A stretch of 64,000 nucleotides of DNA from Alentia gelatinosa (Eukaryota; Annelida; Polychaeta; Phyllodocida; Polynoidae). The stretch is taken from the NCBI GenBank assembly GCA_950022655.1, contig OX465579.1:73357193-73421192 (forward strand), given 5' to 3'. The notes under the pieces were generated by a model. The model saw only the letters and a list, made by a program, of their open reading frames with translations, was not told the origin of the DNA and did not search any database. Shown piece after piece: positions 1-11,582 of the stretch; within the stretch, counting starts at the first letter, position 1; the number at the start of each line of letters is the position of its first letter. A program made the translations under genes and the position numbers.

Positions 1-698
1 CAGTAGGGTTTCACAGAAAAGCTCTGTCGCCATTAATGTCTTTTATAACAAAGCATGATTTCTTGATGGGAGGTTTTCTATATTACTATACACCTATGGG
101 CGAACGTCTATGGGTTACTAACCGCTGCTAAGCATTTAGTATAAATAACGTTCGGGCCCGCCGTGTAGTAGGACGTAGTGATTCCCATAGGCTTAAGCAT
201 GTAAAAACGTACGGCCCGCTTCTACAGACACTACGTCGCACTAACGTTAAATATCGCGATAAAGCGTGAGCAGTGACAGTATCAAAAACAAACAAACAAA
301 ATGGCGGTTCTCTCCCATTCATAACTTGAGAGGCATGCACCGATATCCACGTAACGACTCCAAGTGTGCAATGGCCAAATATCGAGGTAGTCAACGTGTG
401 ACGTTCACGTAAAACCGTTTAAATAGCTTGAATATGTGAAACTGGTCGATATTGATCAACAAGTCCGAGCGCATCCCGTTACGCCGCTCCGCGTTGTTGA
501 CGTCATGATTACGTTGGCTACCAGGGTTCCAGTAGGATGTGCGCCACACATTTCATAGTCCGCTCCACGTCGGCAGTTGCCGGGTTTTTACCGCTAGCGG
601 GCCGTAGTGAATGGCAGTGGTATTGTTCGGGAACGGGGGGTTGATTCCAGGACCAGGAAAGTTAATAGAACGCTGTTTTAAACGAGTAGGAGGTGTAT
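1..698. other. no gene recognised
   Basis: I see no coding region here; open frames are short and lack motifs. The stretch contains one copy of a dispersed repeat (about 343-450) and ends at a large palindrome. Confidence 0.6.
343..450 (+). repeat. dispersed repeat, copy 1 of 3
   Basis: The block around CCAAATATCGAGGTA, preceded by a CGTAACGACT-like stretch and an AAGTGTGCAATGG-like stretch, recurs near 42729-42835 and 43143-43260. The copies diverge by many substitutions. No coding capacity or clear termini are visible, so the class is unknown. Confidence 0.5.
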
Positions 699-860
699 AG
701 TAATAAGGAAACGTAGTGACTGAGCCTGTACGGGTGCCTTTCTCGGCCATTTGATGAAAAAATACGGCCCTCCGGCCTGCGGCGTCGGCCGTATTTTTTC
801 ATCAAATGACCTTGAACGGTCACCCGTATGGGCTCAGTAACTACGTTTTCTCATAATACT
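699..860. repeat. imperfect palindrome, foldback or MITE-like
   Basis: Inner arms at 747-769 and 787-808 are near-perfect reverse complements around a 17-base GC-rich loop. The pairing resumes outside them, with 699-737 matching 821-860 (ACCCGTA, GGCTCAGTAACTACG and TTATTACT-like blocks). The structure could extrude as a cruciform. It resembles a short non-autonomous DNA element, but no target duplication is evident. Confidence 0.6.
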
Positions 861-1122
861 GATTGAGTCGAAAACACCTTTTCATGTCTGTGAAGATATC
901 TGTTAATTGGTAGAATCTCTCTCTCTATATATATATAGACACAAAGGCTTTCCCAACAGAATGGAAATTCCGTAGTTAAAACAACCAACTAATGGCGATA
1001 TGAAGAAAATAGAAGCTGTAGGTCATGGCATCGTAGAAAATCGAAAGAGGTTTATGAGTTTATCAAGCCCATGGGTAGTGATAGAAATTATTTTTTTCTA
1101 AAATGAAAAATGAATAAGTATA

Positions 1123-1252
1123 ATAATGGTCTCCACTTCAGAAGACGGGATAAGTAGTAATAACAATAATAGTATGAATAGTAATAGAAGTAGAAATGAT
1201 GAACAAACACTGAAATGGGTCATGGGGCAGCATAAGACTTCACCCCCAAGTT
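1123..1252 (-). repeat. split direct repeat B2 of element 1
   Basis: It matches 1456-1580 almost base for base, from ATAATGGTCTCC through the CACCCC end. It is the outer terminal block at the 3' end of the element on the minus strand. Confidence 0.9.
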
Positions 1253-1261
1253 TTAATAGAA

Positions 1262-1452
1262 AGAAAAAAAAATCTGCTGGTGTGTGTATGGCAGGTGTGT
1301 GATCCCAAGTACCGGCTAGAAGTGAACCATGGCCCGCGTGGCTAGCCACAGTAACCTGAATAGCCAATAGGTGGAGCCACCTCCGTGAGTGTGGCGATAC
1401 CTGTAGTGGTTTACATAATTATACCTGATTCTCCCTTTGAGAGAATACACCA
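1262..1452 (-). repeat. split direct repeat A2 of element 1
   Basis: Direct copy of 5791-5979 with a few differences (for example GTGAACCATGG against GTTAACCGTGG). It lies between B1 and B2, as expected for the internal A2 unit used to regenerate the 5' end. Confidence 0.92.
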
Positions 1453-1455
1453 ATG

Positions 1456-1580
1456 ATAATGGTCTCCACTTCAGAAGACGGGATAAGTAGTAATAACAAT
1501 AATAGTATGAATAGTAATAGAAGTAGAAATGATGAACAAACACTGAAATGGGTCGTGGGGCAGCATAAGACTTCACCCCA
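1456..1580 (-). repeat. split direct repeat B1 of element 1
   Basis: Direct copy of 1123-1252. It starts just after the recombinase stop codon at 1587 on the minus strand and abuts A2 within three bases. The B1/A2 junction is the expected recombination site of a circular intermediate. Confidence 0.9.
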
Positions 1581-1586
1581 GCCCAA

Positions 1587-2603
1587 TCAAAAAGAAAATT
1601 TGTTCAGTTTGGAGGATACGTATGTGTCTTTGGATAAACGTGATCTCAGATCCCCTGCGAGATACAAGAGGACTGAGAGTGACTTCCAGTCACCATATAC
1701 TTTAATGTCTTGTAGGGGCAAACCTATTTGGTTTAGGAATAAGGCTCCTCCTCTTCGAAGACTATGTGTGGAGAATCTTCCCTGAGGAATTGAAGAACGA
1801 CACTGGTCTTTAAACCATGATGAATACAATCCATAAGTCAACGGCTTTGATAAATAACCTGGAGAATGGAATAAAGGATCTTGTCCTGATTTCTTATACC
1901 TTTTCACTATGGACGTTATCAAAGTCACTGGGCACAATGGAGTGTCTGGAATAGAGACTATTGGAATCTCTATAACACGGTCTTTAAATTGCACTGTTTT
2001 GGACGATCTGATAAGAACTAAGATCCCATAATCCGTAATTGAGATGTCCGATACACGAATGTAGTGGTTAGATGAGGTATAGTTTGATTTTCTTAAGAGA
2101 CAACGGAAGGCTAATACTGTTGCCGACCAGCAAATAAGATTTCGTTCATTGGGAAAATTTAATTTCCGAAAAATGTTAATTAAATCCATTGGATTAATGG
2201 GGGAAGCCTGACAAACGTTGACTCCCAGTAACCTCTTCAGTCCTAGGAGTGTGCACTTTAATAACAATGATCCCTTCGCTGGTGACGAGTGTCCAAAGTA
2301 TTCATGAAGGGACCAGATCGCACTCACGTAGTTGCATATTGAAGAGTATTTTAATGATTTTGACAAATGAGTCACAAATAAACAAAGTACTTCCGTGGAA
2401 GCTGGAAGGGGTGTCAAGTCATAGTGGTCACAGAAGTCCAGAAACCTTTTCCATTGAGACTTGCGAGTTTTCCATGTGGCGTCCGCCCATACAAGGTGTT
2501 GAATTCTTTTGCAGTCTGTTTCCAGCTCAACCAACGATGCTGGGAATACAACAAGATACAAAGGTCTTAGGCAATTGTAAGGACAAATACTTTGATTTGT
2601 CAA
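1587..2603 (-). CDS. tyrosine recombinase (integrase) of element 1
   Basis: This 338-residue frame is a tyrosine recombinase of the DIRS/Ngaro type, which would integrate the circular DNA copy in the nucleus. The N-terminal 130 residues resemble a core-binding domain. Catalytic residues that can be read are Arg171 (in LLRKSN), His280 and Arg283 (in THSLRRGG), Trp306 (in YGDWKS) and the probable nucleophile Tyr314. Length is near the 300-350 usual for the family and the frame is intact. Its 5' end overlaps the RNase H frame by 77 bases in the +1 frame; the true start could be further in. The stop lies just outside repeat B1. Confidence 0.88.
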   Translation of the reverse strand: MTNQSICPYNCLRPLYLVVFPASLVELETDCKRIQHLVWADATWKTRKSQWKRFLDFCDHYDLTPLPASTEVLCLFVTHLSKSLKYSSICNYVSAIWSLHEYFGHSSPAKGSLLLKCTLLGLKRLLGVNVCQASPINPMDLINIFRKLNFPNERNLICWSATVLAFRCLLRKSNYTSSNHYIRVSDISITDYGILVLIRSSKTVQFKDRVIEIPIVSIPDTPLCPVTLITSIVKRYKKSGQDPLFHSPGYLSKPLTYGLYSSWFKDQCRSSIPQGRFSTHSLRRGGALFLNQIGLPLQDIKVYGDWKSLSVLLYLAGDLRSRLSKDTYVSSKLNKFSF

Positions 2604-4336
2604 AAACTCGTGATAAACCGTCAGGAATAATGTTATCCTTAGTATTTATATAGTGTGGAACTAAACATATGTTGTTAATAGCACAGATAAAAAAAATCTC
2701 ACGTATCAAGGACATAGTCATGAAGTTTTTGCTATGTCCTGATAACAAAAATGAGATAAATTGTGTATTATCAGTGTACAAATGAACTAACTTATTACTA
2801 AACTTTGAAATCCAACGATGTAGTGCCGTTACTATAGGCCATAGTTCCAATATATTGATATTGGACCTGTCATAATAATCATAGACAGGGGGGAGAGATT
2901 GATGTGGACATGTAATTATATCCTGAAGCCAAGAACCAAATAAAAAGTCTGTGTCTTGAATTGCTCCAAAACCTGATAAACTACTGTCTGTAATTAACAC
3001 TTCTGAGTCCAATAAAGGGTTAATAATTTTTCGTGAACCATTAAAGGTGTGTAGAAAGACCCTCCACCAAGAGAGGTCTTGTCTAACTATCTAAGTTATT
3101 TATTGTACGTTTACCTTTTTTTGATTTCAATAAATCATATATCCTGCGGCTGAAAGTTCTACCGCCTCTAATGACAGTGGCACAATGTGCTAAAAAACCT
3201 GCAAGGTTGTCTATGTCAGAAAAACGTGATTTTTTTGCATGAAAAACCTTATCAATCAACTTTGTACCTTTTTCTAGTTTATCGTCTGGAAGTGACAAAG
3301 ACATATCTTGGGTATCGATAATAAACCCCAAATATTTAATAATCTGAGACGGTTGAGCAACTTTCTTGAAGTTGATAGAAAAACCCAAGAAACGTAAAAT
3401 ATGTATAAGACATTGTTGATTATCCTTACAAATGTCGAAATTAGAACCTGATATAAAGAAGTCGTCTAAATAATTTATCACTTGTAGACCGTAAATGGAG
3501 GCACATCTAGTAATGAAATCGCTCACTGCATTAAATATATAAGGAGCCGAGCGAATGCCAAAGCACAAAACATTGTCTGTGATGTAGTGTTGTTTACTAT
3601 CCACCTCCCAGCTGATACCCATAAATCTTCTATGGGGGGGATAAATATTTATGTGTCGATAAGCACTTGATATATCAACTACTGAACCATAATCATTTGT
3701 TTCAATGATACTAGTAGCTTGATCTATGCTCTTAAACTTAAACTTTTGAGCGGTTGATTCCATATAATCATTTACTGATGCCGCCAGACGAGAACAGTCC
3801 GTTATAGGTCTTAGTTTGAGGTCTGATTTAAATATCGCCCCTAAAGCATGAATACAGGAGGGTTAATCCGAAGCAAAAGATAATCTACCCTCTAATAACT
3901 CTTTATGAATTGTATTATCCATTTCTTTCCTTGCTTTGTCAGTAAGTATAGACTTATAATTTTGTACTTCATAAGATAATTTACAGTGGTCAACTATTAT
4001 CTTGAAACCTCTACACAGGCCGGTCAAGACAAAAATATCATCGTATGTAGATTGATGCATACAAAAGATCATGACTGCGAACCTACAAGGGTGAAGTTGA
4101 ACCAAAACGTTGTCTAAATGATAGCGACAGGTACAGTTACCTATTATACATCTATCAAAGACAGGAAAATGTTGGTCATTATATACTTTTACCGAAGTTA
4201 AATAACCTACAGTATTACAACCGTATTCACATTTGTTATTTTCACAGTTTACAAACGAAACCTCATTGTCTTTGTTGATTCCCTCTGATGGGGTAATTAT
4301 AAAAATGTCTGGACCCTGGTCTGGGGCAATTGACTC
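2527..4336 (-). pseudogene. broken reverse transcriptase-RNase H of element 1
   Basis: The polymerase would copy element RNA into DNA and RNase H would remove the template. The open stretch begins after a stop at 4337-4339 with a Cys-rich leader (CENNKCEYGC, then CIIGNCTC). RT motifs follow: VVDISSAYRHI with the first catalytic Asp, and INYLDD with the Asp pair. RNase H shows VLITDSS, ELWP, YTDN and PDGLSR, the four acidic positions. An in-frame TAA at 3861-3863 interrupts the N-terminal part, and a frameshift near 3083-3100 separates RT from RNase H. Upstream, this frame is the same as gag, separated only by stops at 4535 and 4337. Confidence 0.88.
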
Positions 4337-4534
4337 TTATGACAACAAATCTTTACCTTGGTTGCCTTGACCATTCTTGTAGGGGCCTCTTGAGTCAGGG
4401 ACTGTTCTTGAGCCTTGTGACAAAGGCGTAGTAGTCGGTTTGACCCAGTCCGATTCTAGGTCAGAACTATCACAACATTGTGTTCTAGTATAACCGTTTG
4501 AAGTAATACCATCCACAGATATAGCCTCGTATCC

Positions 4535-5755
4535 CTATGTCTGGGTCGATGGGTTTGTTGAACTGGAGACTTGTACTCTGCAAGTATGGACTGAATGACT
4601 ATTGCCATAACACTTTGAAAAGATGTGGGGATAGCGACAATTTTGAAAGTTGCAACCATCCCCATTCCATGCAATGCAGACTGGGCGGTTGCCTGGCAAA
4701 CGGGAGTCTTTTTTTTTTTTTATCGGGGGGGGGGGGGGGGTCTGTTTCTTTTTGGAGTCACGGGCATATTCTGGGCATAGGAAACGCATTGATCGGTCCA
4801 GGTTCCCACCTGAATACGCTTTTAACCCTTCTTTCACCACCTTGACTCGTACTGCTTCGTCGTATTTACAGATGCCTGCGGTTAGATAAGCCCTCGATGC
4901 CGCTTTCTCTGCAATGAAGGCATTGTGGGCCAACATTCCAGATATGTCCTTCCCTCTCTCATAGCAATCTTGCAACAATTTCGCATGACAGTACCATAAT
5001 TTTTCATTTGTAAATGGTTTGTCTCTGTCTTCGCGAGAAACAAATCGTTTAAGGTTAAACTTACGTTTAATTTCCTTTCGTGACTGCTTCTTTGAACTCC
5101 CATTGGTTCTATGGCGACGACTCTTGTGTTTTGAAGAGGACCTGTGGTGAGGGGAGTCTTTCCTGCTGGAGGAGCTACTGGAACTGGATGACGATGAAGA
5201 CTCTGTAGAGGACGTGGTAGACGAAGATGAAGACCGCCGGTGTCTTCTGCTTGTTTTGAAGTCACTACGAGTTTTCCTTGATTTCCTATTTTTCCCCCGT
5301 ACTGGAGAAAAATCTTGAACCTCTCTTGGGCGACGAATAACTTCCTTCAGTAGGCTCTCTATACGATTGAGGCGGTCTTCCGACCCCTCCACCTTAGTTG
5401 AGAGTCTCTGCATGGATATGCCTAAATCCGCCATGTTGGATTTAGGACTGGGACCGGATTTTTCAAGCTTTTTCCCGGGAAAATTTGCAGAACGTCTAGA
5501 ATTTGATTTACCTCTTCTCTTTTTAGTTGGGAACCACGGGTTGTCTTCTACATCGCCACAGTAATCGTCAGATGAGTCTTGATGGTCATCCCTCTCGGAC
5601 TCACTTGATTCGTCCTGCCTTTTGTCTGAGCTCGCACGTGTTGAAGAACCGCTTTTCACCTCGTTTCCTAACATTTTTTTCACTTTTTTACATTTTTTTC
5701 CGGTGGGGGCCTCGTGTCTGGTACAGCACGTGTGACAGAGCCGTTTTTGACCCAT
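4535..5755 (-). CDS. gag-like protein with CCCH zinc finger, element 1
   Basis: The 406-residue frame is the first ORF after A1, the gag position. The N-terminus has a CHTC motif and a basic stretch. The middle is Ser/Arg-rich with a long serine run. A conserved-looking segment of about 100 residues (KRFVSRED to FLCPEYARD) follows. Near the C-terminus is a CCCH finger with spacing C-x7-C-x4-C-x3-H at about Cys360, Cys368, Cys373 and His377, suggesting RNA binding. A proline run then a lysine run is encoded by a G16 and a T13 tract (plus strand), a slippage hot spot. The frame ends in TAG, beyond which the same frame reopens toward RT, so read-through is possible. The role is inferred from position. 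Confidence 0.75.
   Translation of the reverse strand: MGQKRLCHTCCTRHEAPTGKKCKKVKKMLGNEVKSGSSTRASSDKRQDESSESERDDHQDSSDDYCGDVEDNPWFPTKKRRGKSNSRRSANFPGKKLEKSGPSPKSNMADLGISMQRLSTKVEGSEDRLNRIESLLKEVIRRPREVQDFSPVRGKNRKSRKTRSDFKTSRRHRRSSSSSTTSSTESSSSSSSSSSSSRKDSPHHRSSSKHKSRRHRTNGSSKKQSRKEIKRKFNLKRFVSREDRDKPFTNEKLWYCHAKLLQDCYERGKDISGMLAHNAFIAEKAASRAYLTAGICKYDEAVRVKVVKEGLKAYSGGNLDRSMRFLCPEYARDSKKKQTPPPPPIKKKKDSRLPGNRPVCIAWNGDGCNFQNCRYPHIFSKCYGNSHSVHTCRVQVSSSTNPSTQT
4709..4740. repeat. T13 then G16 homopolymer pair inside gag
   Basis: On the plus strand a 13-base T run at 4709-4721 is followed after three bases by 16 G at 4725-4740. On the coding strand this reads as proline then lysine codons. Length changes here would shift the gag frame. 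Confidence 0.9.
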
Positions 5756-5790
5756 CCTTGGATATTACGCATATCCTGGAGAGTAACCGA

Positions 5791-5979
5791 GAAAAAAAAT
5801 CTGCTGGTGTGTGTATGGCAGGTGTGTGATCCCAAGTACCGGCTAGAAGTTAACCGTGGCCCGAGTGGCTAGCCACAGTAACCTGAATAGCCAATAGGTG
5901 GAGCCACCTCCGTGAGTGTGGCGATACCTGTAGTGGTTTACATAATTATACCTGATTCTCCCTTTGAGAGAATACACCA
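5791..5979 (-). repeat. split direct repeat A1 of element 1
   Basis: It forms the 5' end of element 1 on the minus strand, starting TGGTGTATTCTCTC, and is repeated as A2. The gag frame starts 36 bases inside it. It presumably carries promoter and recombinase-recognition sequences, though none is recognisable. Confidence 0.92.
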
Positions 5980-8900
5980 GAAAACAGTTTGTCAAACATG
6001 GATCGTATGATTGCGTGCTTGCAAGTAAAACTATAAATATAAATAATTTGAAGACGATAATAACACTACTACTTAAATAGTCAAGCTGATGTATTGTAGA
6101 TAATCGAAAAGGAAAATAAATTATGCACTCATTGAGAATCAGGTCCAATCGCAGTGCGATTAGACACATTATGTTAGCACGAACATCTCAATACACGGCT
6201 TGTATATTGGGCAAATAAATGAAGAAGTGCTAAAGGATGCCATCGAAGAATGAATCGAGCAAGGAAGATGCTATAATTGTAAAAACTATCAAATCTAAGA
6301 GGCACACAACAAAGCTGTCTTCCACGCGCCCAGTCCCTTCAATTAGTGGGGTGCGTATTTGACTTTGAAAGCTAGAAATTGCTTTTACACTAGGCCCTTA
6401 CTGTGACACCTATTCTGAAGAGAAACAATGACACAGCAATAGCTTTCTAGCATGGGTTTCAGAAATAGATTAAAAAAAAAAAAAAATCTCAGCAGTAAGT
6501 GTTTGTGTAGGAAATTTCAGACCGACTTCCACGTACTACTGCCGATCAGTGTTCTTAAAAGAGGTTGGCACAAAATTTAAAGGACATCATTCTAGGGAGA
6601 ATCTACCAAAAAGGTTTATGTTATTGGTCCTTGGTTATTTCGACTAGATTCAAGGTAGATTTCTCGAAGTAAGATACGACTGGAGACAAAGTGCTTACAT
6701 GTGTACAGTTAGATACATATTAATCTCAGTCAGTGTAAGTAGTCTAACAATGCACACCACGGTAATATTGTGGTTGCAAACATAGTTTCCTGTGACGTAC
6801 CTGTATTTGTTTCCCAAGCACATTTCTATAGATGTGTAGAGCATGTTCAATACAGTTAAGATATAAGATACCTGCTCCTTCAGTTTTAGTATAGAGGGGA
6901 CATTTCGTCTCAAAAGGTATATATGCTACATTGTCAGGCGGTATATGTAACGTCGCGTAATTCCCTATATTCAAATAGGAAGCCGAACCAACAATCCTAT
7001 GCATAGGGAAAACCATCACTTTTGACAAACAATAAATTATTGTATAGATGTCAACATCTAACCTACCCCGTCAATGCGACTTTCATTGGATCCGAGGGTA
7101 GTGAAATAGTGAAGTCGTTTCGGGGCGAGTTTTCTATTGGTATACTGCTAGTCCGTGATTGACGCTCTCAATACCAACGTAATGTACACCGGAACTATAG
7201 ACCCGAATACTGAAACATACACGTATTTTACTTTGGTTTTCTGTACCAATAAATCAATAATGTTGCTACGAGGAAATATCGTACACTGAATGAAAATCCT
7301 CAGAAATTCCATATATACGTATATATATCCAGTCTAATGGCTGTATTTGCCGCAAAACATATATGAAGAGAAACATACTGTGCACGATGTATATACGTCA
7401 GTCTTATACATGTCATATATGTTTGGGGTATATGTATGTATACAGATAAAAAAAAAGAAAAAAGGTTTACCCTGCCATCCAGTCACTCGGCCACCCTGCC
7501 AACCATCCCCCTCCTCTGCCTAGCTCCCTCCCACTCTCCCCGGGTCAGAGCCGGAGCCGGAGCCGGAGCTGGACCGCGACCCAATTCTATAACCACAGTC
7601 TTATACAGCGTACCTTATATACACTTATCCTGGCACATACAGAACAATGGTGGTTTGAAAGTATAATTTATCAAAAAATGGGTAAGAAAGACAAAGGAAT
7701 GCTGGGTTTATTATATGTAATCTATGTAATGACACTTATTAGGGTTTTAGATAGATCTTTTATAATCAAGCCTCCCTTAATGAGATTGAAAGCTGTCAAG
7801 GAGATTCATCAAGCTGAGTGAGCAATACATATCAGACGCAAATTTTGTTGACATTTCCTGCTTCCTTTGCTTGAAGCTGTTATCGAATAAATAATCATGT
7901 AATTTGATTAACAGCCCTACCAAATCATTTTCTGATGATACACTTATGTGATTTTGTGTGAACTGCGTGGACCCATTCATCGTAATTACAAATTTGACTC
8001 TTTAATATGTAGTGGTTAATTAAGCAAGCATTGGGCATTTATAATTAGCGTCAGAACAGAGTAATCAATGCAACACAATGGTTCAGAGATAGCGGGAAGT
8101 TAACTGCAAATATAACATGAAGCAAAGCAACTAGAGTCTTTTTTTACCTTCATTTCTAATCCTTTTCGTGAATTCAAAGGTAGGGATGATCTGAATAATG
8201 ATAAATAAATTCTCAGAGAGATTTATTTACTACTATTGTTCACCGATAGATGGGACACAGGGTTTCTGAGCATAAACTGAGCATAACCTTTACCTACTTA
8301 TCTAATCAATAAATATAGCCAAGGTCTTTTTTCATATTAGGAAAAAACCTAGTAAAGTCTGTATGTTTTGAGCATGTATAACTAGAATAACATAGAATAG
8401 AAGAAACGAGAACACATCTAGCACGTAGGGGAGACCTAAACTTGATGGCACACAGGCCCCTCTCTTTCAAGGAAATATTTTCGAGGTAAGTGACGCATAG
8501 AAATTCATATTAACGGGAAAGGTTATATAGATGGCAGATACCAGATGGCGCTAGTCATTATCCATATCTTGTGGGAACAAGCGGTGTTTGTGGATCGCAC
8601 TTTTAAACCTTTATATAATGCATCGATGGGCACCAAAACATTGAACTGAGGATATAGTTAGGGTATTAATTTCATATCCATCTTATATAATTGGACAATA
8701 CAGGAATCAGCATACTCCATAATCCGGAAGGCATTGCCCAGCATTTGTGTATCATAATCAGCAGGGTAAGACATACAACTGTAATTTATCCCTCGGGCAG
8801 AATATCATTAGGCATTTCCGACAAGCTGGGGGATCTATGTATCACCATTTGCAATACAAAATGCTGTTTCCAATATATTTCCTCTTACATGAGCCCTATT

Positions 8901-11582
8901 GCCCTAGAGATATTCTCAAAGATGGCGGGCCCCACAAGTTCCAAGGGCTAAATATGTCAACAGCTTATCACATGTCAAGGGCGGGCCCTAGCAATTGGAA
9001 TTACTTCCCTTGGCCTTCAGGGATGGTAGGACGGTGCGCAGGGCAGTCACACTGCTCCGCTTGACCGGAGATCTGGTCTCACTGCGCTACTCACTCACAA
9101 TCTGCAGAGGTTACGTCCACTACGTCCGTGACATCTAGTCCTTGATAAGGGGAGCTAACTCAAGCACGATTTCATGTGATCTAAAGTCCATTTTCTACTT
9201 CCCGACTTGTCGAGAAATCTATCGGGGAACACCAACTGACTCTTTATCCCTTTTCATCAGAAAGTAGAAATTGAAAGTCACGACCGATTTATCCACCATT
9301 TTATTGCGATTATTGGCATCACCGACCGACCAATTCAACACGGATTGAATTGAGGTTCAAAGGTCAGTCAGCAGACAAAACGTCGGCAAGTGTAGATTGA
9401 CAACTGATAAACAGAATTGCTGATCTGGTCTACAAATCTCAGTGCCCTCACCACCATTCAACTCTCTCTAGTAGCACCTAGAAGCCATTGGTCATTCTAT
9501 CAGCAATCGGGACCATTTGCCGATAAATACCTCAACGATTTTTGTTTCCCTCCTTTTGGAAATCAGTCGGTAGTGTGTCCTCCATGGTTTACATGGTTTA
9601 CTGGCCACCCTGTAACCGGTGGATTGTTGCCAGTCAATGGCTGATATATTTACCATCCGATATTTACATCTGTGGGATATTTCGTCAATGGCAAAGTAAC
9701 CTCTTTTAGCTTTGTTGGTGGCAGTTTTGTCGGTGATGCTAGAATTTGTCATTGTCAGTACTGATATCTGTCAGCAAGTCTCTGCATAGTCAGTTTCCAG
9801 TGACCAACATTCTATTAAAAATGCTATGTTATTGGTTTCAGATAAATTTACTGTTGGCAAAAAACGGCCTGGAAACCCTACTTACCATAGTTTGGATTAA
9901 ATTCCAAGTTTGTATTTATCATTCTCGAGATATCTCATTGAAATCTCCTTTCTGAGCGTCCACATTATCGATATCAAAGACACTTTAGTCCATGATGCAC
10001 ACAAAATCGTCATTCGTCAATAAGCTGGAGCTCCCATCTGGAGGATAGATTCAGTGTTATAACAGCTAGTAAAAGAATATAAAAAAGAGATTATTATATA
10101 CCGGTGCACGAATGTCTCAATTTTACGCGATAGCAGAAAAGATTCCGTTCGGCCGCACTGTGGCGTATCACAGGCTCTCCCCAGTGCACATTGTAGTATG
10201 AAATAAATGACGAAAGGTTGGAGTCAACCACTGATGTTGGCAGATGAAAACTTTATCGAACTTAAATAGTTCATCTAGATATTTTCTATCATTTCTCACC
10301 CACTATCCTATTTCGGTTAAGCTTGAGAAGGGGACGTAAACAAGAGTGGGATACCGCTAGCTATATATATCGCTAAATGAATGTTTAGACAATCTTTGAG
10401 GCACCTTGAGTAGTTTATTAGAATACAGCATTATATTACCCCAGGCAGAGATGGCAAGAGGTGATGCACTCATTATCCATAGTTAGATGTAGCTATTCAG
10501 CATTCTTGTCAATATCAGGGTACCTTGTGAAACCTTTAGGTTGCTGGAGGCCAGGCTTATTAGACGTCAAGGCCAGAGCTTGAGGGACATGATACAGTAT
10601 ATCACGTACATAATCTGGGGTTGCAATCCACCAGGCTAAGAATACCGTTATACAATAGGAGGAGCTGCACATGTTCAGTAGAACCTGAAAGAATTATTCC
10701 ACCTTCACATTGGCACGTCAGAAAATATTGTTGCTGCTCCTCCGGAAATTGGACTTTGTGGCAGCATTACATATCCGATATAAGAAAAATCCCTACTATT
10801 TATTCTAATGTCCTTTTATTCTGTTCTTTTATTTCATACTTGTTCCGTCTGAGTAGACTTCTGAATGACACTCCCAGAACTATTTTCTGTCCCACGTGAC
10901 AGCAGACATCGGCGGCCGTTTTGTTTTCCTTCGATTACCTAGCTTTGGCATGCAGAATATCAGTAGAATTAATGGAAATCATATAAAACGTAACGGGAAT
11001 ATTCATATTTTTCAAGTTTCAAAAGATTAGAAATATGTGGGTGATCACGATGGCGATATCCGCCATGTTCACATCGATTTTGTCAAACTCGAACATGGCC
11101 CGGATCACAGTCCACACTTTAGCACTAAAAACATACATACCTAGTATGAGAAGCTGAATTCCAGCTTGCTTTCGCTCGGAATCGCTGCCAGTTGACATTC
11201 ATTCGACGTAGTGGTTGATATATATACCAATCCGAGTATTCCATACAGATCAGTATATCGAGGTTAATAATAATCATGTGATGACACTCAGAACTAAGGC
11301 AGAGGTTGAGATGAAATGGGACTTGTTCGAGACGGTCAGAAGGTATGAATACGCCGAACGGCTGACTGTGGCCTGTTTGTATTCTTGCGTCCCTCCCGCC
11401 ACAAAGTTGTCTCATATCATCTCAACATCTGTATTGGCCCTTTGGGCCTTAACCACTTATTATCCAATTCTAACGTTTTGTCCAGTTCATTTATCTAGAC
11501 CCAAAAGGCAATAGGCCACTTTACATTGGCCTGATTTACATGTAAACGTAGTAAAAAAGGTATAGTTTTCTGCATATCTCTA
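5980..11582. other. anonymous non-coding DNA
   Basis: I find no recognisable gene or transposon. Open frames are under 110 codons and lack motifs. Visible items are an A-rich run near 6472-6486, a few GAGCCG hexamers near 7552-7567, and AT-rich sequence. Degenerate transposon remnants or small exons cannot be excluded by reading. Confidence 0.5.

Larger units (their letters stand above)
1123..5979 (-). mobile_element. Ngaro/PAT-like tyrosine-recombinase retrotransposon, element 1
   Basis: Read on the minus strand the order is A1 (5979-5791), gag, RT, RNase H, tyrosine recombinase, B1 (1580-1456), A2 (1452-1262), B2 (1252-1123). This A1-ORFs-B1-A2-B2 split direct repeat is diagnostic of Ngaro and PAT-type DIRS-order elements. 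The A copies differ at only a few of about 190 positions, and the B copies are nearly identical by eye, so insertion was recent. No target-site duplication is visible, as expected for recombinase-mediated integration. The coding frame carries three in-frame stops and a frameshift, so this copy is probably not autonomous. Confidence 0.92.

Noticed and set aside
1098..1576. Overlapping minus-strand frames rich in Tyr, Leu and Phe
   Set aside because: They arise from the repeated B block and its AGTAATA-rich sequence, which is present twice, and are not a protein.
8691..9064. Two overlapping plus-strand frames of about 90-105 codons
   Set aside because: No domain, no splice context, and composition like the surrounding DNA.
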